Below, one piece after another: positions 23,388-34,754 of a DNA stretch of 64,000 nucleotides. A program made the translations under genes and the position numbers. Positions within the stretch are counted from its first letter, which is position 1; every line of letters starts with the position of its first letter. The notes under the pieces were generated by a model. The model saw only the letters and a list, made by a program, of their open reading frames with translations, was not told the origin of the DNA and did no database searches. The DNA is from Tragulus kanchil (lineage: Eukaryota; Chordata; Mammalia; Artiodactyla; Tragulidae): positions 37,286,501 through 37,350,500 of the forward strand of contig JAIOJX010000002.1 in NCBI GenBank assembly GCA_022376925.1, read 5' to 3'.

Positions 23388-25554
23388 CCTGCCCCAATGC
23401 TGCCTACAGTCTATTTTTAATTCCGTCTTAGGTTTTTATACTTAGACTTTTTTTTTTTACCTTTATTATTCTTAATAAGGGATTTTACAGACCTGCAAAA
23501 ACCGAATGCTGTAAAAATTGCCATGTTACCTTTTTGGATCCAAAAAGTGTTCTACATATGCCATTACCCTTCAGAATTGACTTCAGTTATGCTATCATGT
23601 TAATAATTTATTTCACATTATTTGAAGTTTTATTGTGTTTTAGACACATAAGGTATTAACTACTGGTAAATTTCCTTTTCCAATCCACCTGTTTACTACA
23701 CATGAAAGACATGTTTTAAGCAAATGTTGACATTTTCTGAATTGTTTGCTAATGGTGTTTTATGATTAGCATAAAGGAGACTGAAGGTTTGATTACCATA
23801 GTGTTTGCCCTTCATTAGTAAAGTATATGCTTGACATTTAGCTTAAATATGGAAGACTTATCAATGCAGGTAAGTGTTGTAAAAACTCACAGCTCTCAGA
23901 GAAAAGACTGTCAGAGCTGTGAAACTTAAAAGTACAAAGTACAGAAATCGTTTTAATTCAAGCTTGTTCTTTTGCCGGTATCCTCACAGGAATTCAGTTT
24001 AGTAGACCTTCTGATGTATGATTCATTTTTCTTGTTATTTTTCTGCGTGAGTCACCACTTTAAAATGTAAAACACAGGGAGATAATAAACCTGTGTGTGT
24101 GTGCACGGACACACTATGTTCCCTTTAATTATTGTTTCTGTGTATACAAAGTCGCCCTAGGGAAAATATCGTCTGTCCCGCTACCAGTGAAAACTCTGGC
24201 AGGTATTCTGAAGTGTGTTACTTCATCTTAGGGCAATTTAAAATGGGTATATGCACATTGTCTGCCTTGCTCCATGATTCTTTAGATCAAAACAAAGAAC
24301 TTTAATGATCTGGAAAAGCATAGTATCCAATCTTCGATATGTAAAAAAGAAAACTTGGAGTACAAATTTTGTTGCAGACTCTTCAGAAGAGTAGTCACAA
24401 TCCTGTGTCTACAATGGGTTCTGAGCCTGTAGTTCACTTCCTTGCCAGAAAGCACTTGTCTTGCCTTAATTCTTTTCATTCACTCAACAAAAATTTTACT
24501 TCCTTTTATGGGAAACAACTGTGAATAAACTAACACAGCTCCTGCCCCAATGCTGCCTACAGTCTATTTTTAATTCCGTCTTAGGTTTTTATACTTAGAC
24601 TTTTTTTTTTTACCTTTATTATTCTTAATAAGGGATTTTACAGACCTGCAAAAACCGAATGCTGTAAAAATTGCCATGTTACCTTTTTGGATCCAAAAAG
24701 TGTTCTACATATGCCATTACCCTTCAGAATTGACTTCAGTTATGCTATCATGTTAATAATTTATTTCACATTATTTGAAGTTTTATTGTGTTTTAGACAC
24801 ATAAGGTATTAACTACTGGTAAATTTCCTTTTCCAATCCACCTGTTTACTACACATGAAAGACATGTTTTAAGCAAATGTTGACATTTTCTGAATTGTTT
24901 GCTAATGGTGTTTTATGATTAGCATAAAGGAGACTGAAGGTTTGATTACCATAGTGTTTGCCCTTCATTAGTAAAGTATATGCTTGACATTTAGCTTAAA
25001 TATGGAAGACTTATCAATGCAGGTAAGTGTTGTAAAAACTCACAGCTCTCAGAGAAAAGACTGTCAGAGCTGTGAAACTTAAAAGTACAAAGTACAGAAA
25101 TCGTTTTAATTCAAGCTTGTTCTTTTGCCGGTATCCTCACAGGAATTCAGTTTAGTAGACCTTCTGATGTATGATTCATTTTTCTTGTTATTTTTCTGCG
25201 TGAGTCACCACTTTAAAATGTAAAACACAGGGAGATAATAAACCTGTGTGTGTGTGCACGGACACACTATGTTCCCTTTAATTATTGTTTCTGTGTATAC
25301 AAAGTCGCCCTAGGGAAAATATCGTCTGTCCCGCTACCAGTGAAAACTCTGGCAGGTATTCTGAAGTGTGTTACTTCATCTTAGGGCAATTTAAAATGGG
25401 TATATGCACATTGTCTGCCTTGCTCCATGATTCTTTAGATCAAAACAAAGAACTTTAATGATCTGGAAAAGCATAGTATCCAATCTTCGATATGTAAAAA
25501 AGAAAACTTGGAGTACAAATTTTGTTGCAGACTCTTCAGAAGAGTAGTCACAAT
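23248..25554. repeat. Direct duplication 8 (copy A 23248-24400, copy B 24401-25554)
   Basis: The copies abut exactly. One substitution lies about a dozen bases into copy B (ctactatg versus ctacaatg). Overlap with duplication 7 makes 23248-23387 triplicated. Confidence 0.95.
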
Positions 25555-27714
25555 GCATCTTTTTTTTGAAAGGTTTTCTTAATGGTATAAATGAGAATAC
25601 ACGGGTAATGTTAGTTGAAATTTTAGTTAGGATCCCATGAATGGAAACTGTATATTTATGTTTATTATACCAAGCCAAATCATCATGAACTCTAAATAGC
25701 TTCTGGTTTCCTTTGTTTGTGGAAATGATTAGCCACTCAGAAGAACTCAAAATAATTAGACTGAATTTAGGGAAATTAACTATGACTTTGGAATTATGTT
25801 TTGTGATAAAGTGAATGAAAATGATGTCTATTATTTTGTTTCAGGTTGTAAAATATGTAAGTGGAGTCATTTGTAGACTACTATAATAGCATTTCAAATC
25901 AAGATGCATGTAATTTTAGACTGTAGAGAAATATTTTGACTCTAAAGGATTTTTTTTAAATTACAAACACTGTTGAACAGTCAGCATAAATAAAATTTTT
26001 ATGGATGTATTTGAGATGCAATAAATTTATATTGGTTGGGGAAAAAAGAAAAAAAAATGTAAATTTGTTGTTCACTAGTCTACTTTGGTTTTACATTTTT
26101 TTTGTTTCTACCTGAATCCCTATCCACTGAGACAGATATACTAGTTGTTATTTTAATCAGTATTTAAATAACTTGAAATTTACTTTACAAACTGTCATTA
26201 TTTAAACAAAGCTTTGAAAATCTTAAACATGTTTCTGTTTGGGAATCATATAGTTGGAAGCTCAAAGAGGAAACAGGACTGTCCTCTGTCCTGCCTTTGA
26301 AGTGTAATGACAGGATTTATCTACCTGCACATTAGTTTCCCAGGCTGCCCTTTCCTAGAACGCAGTAGAGTAGGACTGACAGGGCGCTGGCCCCTTCTTG
26401 ACCATGTGTGTGCTGTGGAGATGTTCAGTGTCCCTGGGCTTCCCATGTTAAAACTCACATGGTGATAAAAGCATCTACCTCTCAGGTCCATTGAGGAATA
26501 GAGATGAAAGCAGCCTCCACTGTGTAAGGTATTTATATTATCAAAATAGCCTAACACGCAGAACAGGCTTTCCTATTCTTAATTACCCTTCCCAAAAACC
26601 CCCGATATGTAAAAAGAAAACTTGGAGTACAAATTTTGTTGCAGACTCTTCAGAAGAGTAGTCACAATGCATCTTTTTTTTGAAAGGTTTTCTTAATGGT
26701 ATAAATGAGAATACACGGGTAATGTTAGTTGAAATTTTAGTTAGGATCCCATGAATGGAAACTGTATATTTATGTTTATTATACCAAGCCAAATCATCAT
26801 GAACTCTAAATAGCTTCTGGTTTCCTTTGTTTGTGGAAATGATTAGCCACTCAGAAGAACTCAAAATAATTAGACTGAATTTAGGGAAATTAACTATGAC
26901 TTTGGAATTATGTTTTGTGATAAAGTGAATGAAAATGATGTCTATTATTTTGTTTCAGGTTGTAAAATATGTAAGTGGAGTCATTTGTAGACTACTATAA
27001 TAGCATTTCAAATCAAGATGCATGTAATTTTAGACTGTAGAGAAATATTTTGACTCTAAAGGATTTTTTTTAAATTACAAACACTGTTGAACAGTCAGCA
27101 TAAATAAAATTTTTATGGATGTATTTGAGATGCAATAAATTTATATTGGTTGGGGAAAAAAGAAAAAAAAATGTAAATTTGTTGTTCACTAGTCTACTTT
27201 GGTTTTACATTTTTTTTGTTTCTACCTGAATCCCTATCCACTGAGACAGATATACTAGTTGTTATTTTAATCAGTATTTAAATAACTTGAAATTTACTTT
27301 ACAAACTGTCATTATTTAAACAAAGCTTTGAAAATCTTAAACATGTTTCTGTTTGGGAATCATATAGTTGGAAGCTCAAAGAGGAAACAGGACTGTCCTC
27401 TGTCCTGCCTTTGAAGTGTAATGACAGGATTTATCTACCTGCACATTAGTTTCCCAGGCTGCCCTTTCCTAGAACGCAGTAGAGTAGGACTGACAGGGCG
27501 CTGGCCCCTTCTTGACCATGTGTGTGCTGTGGAGATGTTCAGTGTCCCTGGGCTTCCCATGTTAAAACTCACATGGTGATAAAAGCATCTACCTCTCAGG
27601 TCCATTGAGGAATAGAGATGAAAGCAGCCTCCACTGTGTAAGGTATTTATATTATCAAAATAGCCTAACACGCAGAACAGGCTTTCCTATTCTTAATTAC
27701 CCTACCCAAAACCC
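25488..27714. repeat. Direct duplication 9 (copy A 25488-26600, copy B 26603-27714)
   Basis: Copy B has one fewer A in an A-run eight bases after its start, and copy A's last ~15 bases show a substitution and run-length differences. The interior is identical. It overlaps duplication 8 over 25488-25554. Confidence 0.95.
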
Positions 27715-29379
27715 AGAGTGTGCCCTGGGCAAGTAAGTATTCACAAAGTTAATTTTATTATCTGGCAGTTTTGATGTGCAGACTTCAGTTCTTCCATTTT
27801 ATGCATGTTCTCTGCTTTCCCTCCAAAATGGGGCTTTTGCTTTAACTTTGTGAGCATCCTTTATTAGTCTTAATTTTTGTTTTTTTCTTGCCTTTTAAAC
27901 TATGAGAATAATTCTGCGTTCAAATACAATCTGTAATATTTTTGTATTGATGCTTGAATGCCCTCTATTAAATATTGTATCTACATCATCAAGTTCTTAA
28001 AGTACATGACAGTTTGATTTCAGGGGAAATTATTTAGATGTGTGTCTAGAATGTTAAGTAATATTATTTTCATTTAGCCTGTCATCAAGGTAGTCGATTC
28101 TTTTTCAAGTATGTGATTTATATTTTCTTTCTCAGGTTCTCATAATCATGATTTCTGAACGGTCATCTTTAAACCATTCAGGGTTTACGTCTCTCTCTGT
28201 CCATTCATACTCTCTGTAATAGAGAATTCTACTTTTTTTCCCCCCTGCCCTTTGATCATTTCTGATCTTTATTCTTTTCACATTTACTCATACAGTCAGG
28301 GATTATTAGTAGACTTTTTAAATGCATGTTCTCAGTCTCTTGAGGATCTTGCTACTATAGGTATTTTTAAGACACCTTAAGATTTTTCAACAACGTTCTC
28401 TTAAACACCCCTTCTCCTGTAGCAAACCTGTATTTAACTTCCCTTGCGAGCTTTTGAAATCTGAGGAGCACAGGATTATTGCTCCACGTCAGCAACGCTT
28501 GCGGCATCCTGGGAAATAAAGTGGGGGTGTCCCAGGTAACACACGTGTAGCTTAGAGAAGCCCATGTGCAGAATGCATGTGCAGAATGAGCTTGGGCGGT
28601 GCTCTCCAGGTAGCCTGCTACTCTGTGCTCAGGCTGCTGGCACACTGTCCCCAAGAGAGAATCGAGCTTGTCTCTTCTTGAGCAGTATTTAGCTTCGTGA
28701 AAATTTGAACCATTTGGTTTACAAACAGTAACCCTAGTAAGGCATTTCTCTCCATAGGCAAGTTAGGTTTAAAAAAATAAGTTGAATTTGGGGAAGAAGT
28801 GGGGGATCATTCAGCATCACCAAATGCCATTTATCTAGGTAATACTGTTTTACTTTTCACGTCTGCCTTACTTTGGTCATGTAAACGTGCTCAGAACTAA
28901 TACAGATATGCAACTGGTGAAAATTAATGCATGACTGCTCAGCAGAGGATGGAATGAAAGCATGTGCCATGAAATTGCCATTCCCTGATCCTGTGTTTTC
29001 GATCACTTACAGACTGATTCCATTTAGAGGGTAGTCCATGCTTTATTTTTTGTCTCATAGATTGGCCAAAATGGGAAGGACTGGATTCCGCTCTCCTCCA
29101 CAAAGAGTCAATGGGACTGGCTAAGATCAAGGTCTGAGGCTCCCTCCCTCCCTCATCAGGTATGCATTGAACATGAATCACTACAATTTCATGCATGTAT
29201 CCTTAGAGCATTTGGTTGATACGCATATTGTGAATTTGGATTTGGATGTTGAGCTCACAACTTTGTTTATCCTGTAGTTTTTAAATGCACCTATAAGTAA
29301 CTTAAGTTTTGTAATGTATTGAGTTAAATGATATTGTTAGCCATGAAAAAACTTCAGCTGGTCTTAGAAAAGTGTAATA
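27715..29379. other. AT-rich unique sequence, presumed PLAG1 intron
   Basis: No recognisable gene or repeat. Antisense frames of 85-95 codons at 28367-28654 and 28939-29196 carry no known domain and no splice or promoter support. Confidence 0.4.
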
Positions 29380-31604
29380 TTTGAAACATGCAATTCTTCA
29401 TTGCTCAGTCTGTACATCCAAAGATAACCAAGTTCATTGTTACTCCATGTTGAGTAACCAATTTTCATAGGGGCAATTGTTGTTTCCCAGTGCACTTTTA
29501 GTACATTTTTTTCAGTGACTTCAAAACTCTTGTTTTTCTCAGCTGGAATTCTCTTCCCAATTACAGTTGGATTCTCCTAACACGAAAATGACAAAATATA
29601 ACCACTCTTTGAAATATTTTCAGAGATTAGTTATGCATGGGAGTTTAGATAGTTTGCATTCTGTGTTGATTTAACAGTTGCAAAATCGATCAACTTGTTT
29701 CCCACACCATTCTGAATAGATGCACAAAAGCATCATGTTAGGAAATGAGATAGTCCACATTCCTCTTTTTTCCTGCTTTGGTAGAATGCTTTACACCAAC
29801 TTACAGTGTCATTACTGGTTAGAGTAGAATAGCTGTTCAGATATTTCTGAAAGAAATATAGGCAGAGAAGCGGTTTCTTCAATGAAAATGTAACAGGAAA
29901 AAAACAAGTGCTTGAGATTCAGAAAAATCTAAAACCAGAGGGAACACCTTGTGTTAGCAGAATGATGTCAGTTGCATTAATTGCGTTAGTCACTTTGTAA
30001 AACAAAAATTATTTTTTAAATTATGAAAATGAGATACTACATTTAGAGGAGACTTGGAAAATACAGAACAGAGTTACATATAGTTCCAAAATATAGAACA
30101 ATTATTTTTTAAAAAGTTAAATTAACATTTTTAGTTAGGGTTTTAAAATATCAAACTCAAAAGTTAATAGAATAAATAGACAGAAAAGTAGAAGGATATA
30201 GTAGACATGAAAAGCACTTTGAATCTATTCAATGTAATTAAGATTTATACAGTTTTCACACAGCAGCAGGGTATAAATGCATTTTCTCTGCAATCACCCT
30301 CTGTATTTTTTCGGTCTTTTAGCCTTCTTGAGGCTTTCAATGCCTTAGTCTAAGATCTCTCTTGGTAAATGTCACACTGCACTTGAAAATATGTACATTG
30401 TTTTCAAATATCTTTTGATATTGATTTCTAACATAATTCCAGTGATAAGAGATCAGACTGTATGCTTTCAATACATTTAGACCCTGAATTTTTGAAACAT
30501 GCAATTCTTCATTGCTCAGTCTGTACATCCAAAGATAACCAAGTTCATTGTTACTCCATGTTGAGTAACCAATTTTCATAGGGGCAATTGTTGTTTCCCA
30601 GTGCACTTTTAGTACATTTTTTTCAGTGACTTCAAAACTCTTGTTTTTCTCAGCTGGAATTCTCTTCCCAATTACAGTTGGATTCTCCTAACACGAAAAT
30701 GACAAAATATAACCACTCTTTGAAATATTTTCAGAGATTAGTTATGCATGGGAGTTTAGATAGTTTGCATTCTGTGTTGATTTAACAGTTGCAAAATCGA
30801 TCAACTTGTTTCCCACACCATTCTGAATAGATGCACAAAAGCATCATGTTAGGAAATGAGATAGTCCACATTCCTCTTTTTTCCTGCTTTGGTAGAATGC
30901 TTTACACCAACTTACAGTGTCATTACTGGTTAGAGTAGAATAGCTGTTCAGATATTTCTGAAAGAAATATAGGCAGAGAAGCGGTTTCTTCAATGAAAAT
31001 GTAACAGGAAAAAAACAAGTGCTTGAGATTCAGAAAAATCTAAAACCAGAGGGAACACCTTGTGTTAGCAGAATGATGTCAGTTGCATTAATTGCGTTAG
31101 TCACTTTGTAAAACAAAAATTATTTTTTAAATTATGAAAATGAGATACTACATTTAGAGGAGACTTGGAAAATACAGAACAGAGTTACATATAGTTCCAA
31201 AATATAGAACAATTATTTTTTAAAAAGTTAAATTAACATTTTTAGTTAGGGTTTTAAAATATCAAACTCAAAAGTTAATAGAATAAATAGACAGAAAAGT
31301 AGAAGGATATAGTAGACATGAAAAGCACTTTGAATCTATTCAATGTAATTAAGATTTATACAGTTTTCACACAGCAGCAGGGTATAAATGCATTTTCTCT
31401 GCAATCACCCTCTGTATTTTTTCGGTCTTTTAGCCTTCTTGAGGCTTTCAATGCCTTAGTCTAAGATCTCTCTTGGTAAATGTCACACTGCACTTGAAAA
31501 TATGTACATTGTTTTCAAATATCTTTTGATATTGATTTCTAACATAATTCCGCAGTGATAAGAGATCAGACTGTATGCTTTCAATACATTTAGACCCTGA
31601 ATTT
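29380..31604. repeat. Direct duplication 10 (copy A 29380-30490, copy B 30491-31604)
   Basis: AT-rich sequence is repeated with no spacer. Copy A lacks a GC dinucleotide near 30440 that copy B has near 31551, again close to A's end. Confidence 0.95.
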
Positions 31605-33646
31605 TTTGTACCTTGTTTTATGTCCCTGTCTCCAGTGGGTATGTTCCTGTATCTCCTGGTTTATAGTCTCTGGGAACTTGAATAGAATTTGTACCTGCTG
31701 TTGTGTGAAGTATGAATGTCACTTTTAAACTGCAAAGGTGACATAGGCTGTTTGAACAGCAGGAAGGAAAGCCTTGCCCGTGTCTGCCTGCCGAAGAAGA
31801 ATGGCTCTTTAAAGCAGACACCAATTAGTCCACCCACATGTTCCACACTTTAGTCACGGAGCAGATGATTGCTGTGTTTTGCCTGTTTAGTGACAGCCTC
31901 TACATTAAAATACAGTAGGATCTATCGCAGTGTACACTTAATTGTACAGAAGTGTAGGTTAAAAATCCATCTACCTCCTGAGGGCAAGTGTCAGTCTGGT
32001 GACAAACCCCAAGCGATAGAAAGAAACTGGTTTTTGTAGTTTTCTGAATCTGTAATAAAATGAGAACCCAACTGATCAGTCGTTGATAACATTTAGCCAC
32101 CTGCCAATTTTCTGTTTAAAACTCAGATCTGTTTGAAAGAGGTTGCCAGTATTATCAATTCTGTCTCTCTTAGAAATACAGGACCTTGCTGAAAACTAGC
32201 ATTCACGAGCCTTGAGAAATCATTTAACTTTTTCATATCAAATGGATCTTTGGGGAGTTGGTTTCTTCCTCTGAGAAATACAGTTGATAATATTTACTAT
32301 CTCTTGCCCACAAGTTTTCAGAGGCTTCAATCAATGTAAGTTTTTGTTTAAGTAGACATACTCTTTGCCATACACTATATCCATTTCACTCTTTCTTTCT
32401 CAAAGCACCAATAGTGAATTGAGGCTCTCACCTTCCACTGTCAAGCTGACCCCTCTACCCTGATGTGTCCTGCACAGGTACTGTGCTCTAAGCCACAGAG
32501 CCCACTGTGTGCTCACCATTCACATGGGTCACCGCTGTGTCAGAGACTGGCCCCTGTCTTGGTAAATGTCACACTGCACTTGAAAATATGTACATTGTTT
32601 TCAAATATCTTTTGATATTGATTTCTAACATAATTCCGCAGTGATAAGAGATCAGACTGTATGCTTTCAATACATTTAGACCCTGAATTTTTTGTACCTT
32701 GTTTTATGTCCCTGTCTCCAGTGGGTATGTTCCTGTATCTCCTGGTTTATAGTCTCTGGGAACTTGAATAGAATTTGTACCTGCTGTTGTGTGAAGTATG
32801 AATGTCACTTTTAAACTGCAAAGGTGACATAGGCTGTTTGAACAGCAGGAAGGAAAGCCTTGCCCGTGTCTGCCTGCCGAAGAAGAATGGCTCTTTAAAG
32901 CAGACACCAATTAGTCCACCCACATGTTCCACACTTTAGTCACGGGAGCAGATGATTGCTGTGTTTTGCCTGTTTAGTGACAGCCTCTACATTAAAATAC
33001 AGTAGGATCTATCGCAGTGTACACTTAATTGTACAGAAGTGTAGGTTAAAAATCCATCTACCTCCTGAGGGCAAGTGTCAGTCTGGTGACAAACCCCAAG
33101 CGATAGAAAGAAACTGGTTTTTGTAGTTTTCTGAATCTGTAATAAAATGAGAACCCAACTGATCAGTCGTTGATAACATTTAGCCACCTGCCAATTTTCT
33201 GTTTAAAACTCAGATCTGTTTGAAAGAGGTTGCCAGTATTATCAATTCTGTCTCTCTTAGAAATACAGGACCTTGCTGAAAACTAGCATTCACGAGCCTT
33301 GAGAAATCATTTAACTTTTCATATCAAATGGATCTTTGGGGAGTTGGTTTCTTCCTCTGAGAAATACAGTTGATAATATTTACTATCTCTTGCCCACAAG
33401 TTTTCAGAGGCTTCAATCAATGTAAGTTTTTGTTTAAGTAGACATACTCTTTGCCATACACTATATCCATTTCACTCTTTCTTTCTCAAAGCACCAATAG
33501 TGAATTGAGGCTCTCACCTTCCACTGTCAAGCTGACCCCTCTACCCTGATGTGTCCTGCACAGGTACTGTGCTCTAAGCCACAGAGCCCACTGTGTGCTC
33601 ACCATTCACATGGGTCACCGCTGTGTCAGAGACTGGCCCCCTGTCT
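31471..33646. repeat. Direct duplication 11 (copy A 31471-32556, copy B 32557-33646)
   Basis: The copies abut and overlap duplication 10. Differences are single-base run-length changes: a G near 31858/32945, a T near 32230/33317, and a C in the last bases of copy A. Confidence 0.95.
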
Positions 33647-34395
33647 CTGGCTCCTCCACTCTTCTTGGGTGCCAGTAAACAGCACCATCGTGGCTTCAAC
33701 ACGAGAGACAGGGAGCCGTGACCCTCACCTAACATAACACCAAAATGTTTGACCCTCTCAAGAATGCATGTGTGTCCTGAAGACAAGTCATTGCTTTCTT
33801 GACTCAGAAGCCCCTTTGCGTGTGACAACACTGGGGTAAAGAACGATTTTCACCTTGGGCGTCGCGTCGTCTCTTGAGGCCTCTGCCTTGAGAACCCCTT
33901 CCCTGGACCGAATGGGTCACCAGGTACCTACAAGAGTCTGGGGTTGCCTATCTATATTTTTCTACGACACAAAGCGTGACTAGAGCTGGCTTACACACAG
34001 TTAAGATGATTTTTTAGACATTTAAACAGTTGTGGAAACATTTTTATGTTGTTAGTGAGAGGTATGTCCACTGAGTCCTTGTAAAAAGTGAAGCTTTAAC
34101 GACACTACTTTCATGTTGTGTCTGGATGATTCCCGAGAGCTTCCTGCTGTTCTCCCTGACCGTGACGTCTGTCAGGTGGGATCTCAGGGCCTCTCTGAAC
34201 TGTTCATTCTGAGCAATGCCTTAATATGTGTTTGGACAAATGCAAAGAAGCCTGCAGATATTACATTAGACCAGCTGAATCCATTTTATGCTTTCTTTCT
34301 TTTTTTTTTTAATTCAAAAGCATCACGTAGCAAATAAAACTTTTAAAAAATGAAATCTAGTTACAAACTAGTTGTTTCTTATTTTTTTTTTCCAG
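33647..34395. other. PLAG1: PLAG1 intron 3' end upstream of the first coding exon
   Basis: Unique sequence ending in a long pyrimidine tract and the acceptor at 34395. I could not identify any of the non-coding 5' PLAG1 exons here. Confidence 0.5.
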
Positions 34396-34754
34396 TCCCT
34401 TTTTGCTTTCTTTTACGACCACATGAGACTTGAGAAGCCACCTAAAGCTAAATCATTTAGTGGAGCTGGGCAGTTCCCAAGTGTCCAACAAGAAGGCCGG
34501 CTTTAGGCTGCGATGGCCACTGTCATTCCTGGTGATTTGTCAGAAGTGAGAGATACCCAGAAAGTCCCTTCAGGGAAACGTAAGCGTGGTGAAACCAAAC
34601 CAAGAAAAAACTTCCCTTGCCAACTGTGTGACAAGGCCTTTAACAGTGTTGAGAAATTAAAGGTCCACTCCCACTCCCACACAGGAGAGAGGCCCTACAA
34701 GTGCATACAACAAGACTGCACCAAGGCCTTTGTTTCTAAGTACAAATTACAAAG
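34396..34754 (+). CDS. PLAG1: PLAG1 first coding exon with 5' UTR part
   Basis: The exon probably begins after a T-rich tract ending in the acceptor ccag at 34392-34395. It carries 117 bases of 5' UTR and then the ATG at 34513. It encodes residues 1-80 plus the first two bases of the R81 codon, covering the nuclear-localisation motif, finger 1 and most of finger 2. The donor reads AAAG|gtattc at 34754/34755. Third-position GC is 40 of 80 complete codons by hand count, much lower than in the next exon. The exact 5' edge is an inference from the splice signal. Confidence 0.9.
34423..34506 (+). other. Upstream ORF of 27 codons in PLAG1 5' UTR
   Basis: An ATG at 34423 opens a 27-residue reading frame in the 5' UTR part of the first coding exon. 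It is in the same frame as PLAG1 and stops at TAG 34504-34506, six bases before the main ATG. The uORF start has a weak context (C at -3, A at +4), while the main start has G at both positions. That arrangement favours leaky scanning with possible damping of PLAG1 translation. Whether it is translated is not known from sequence. Confidence 0.6.
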
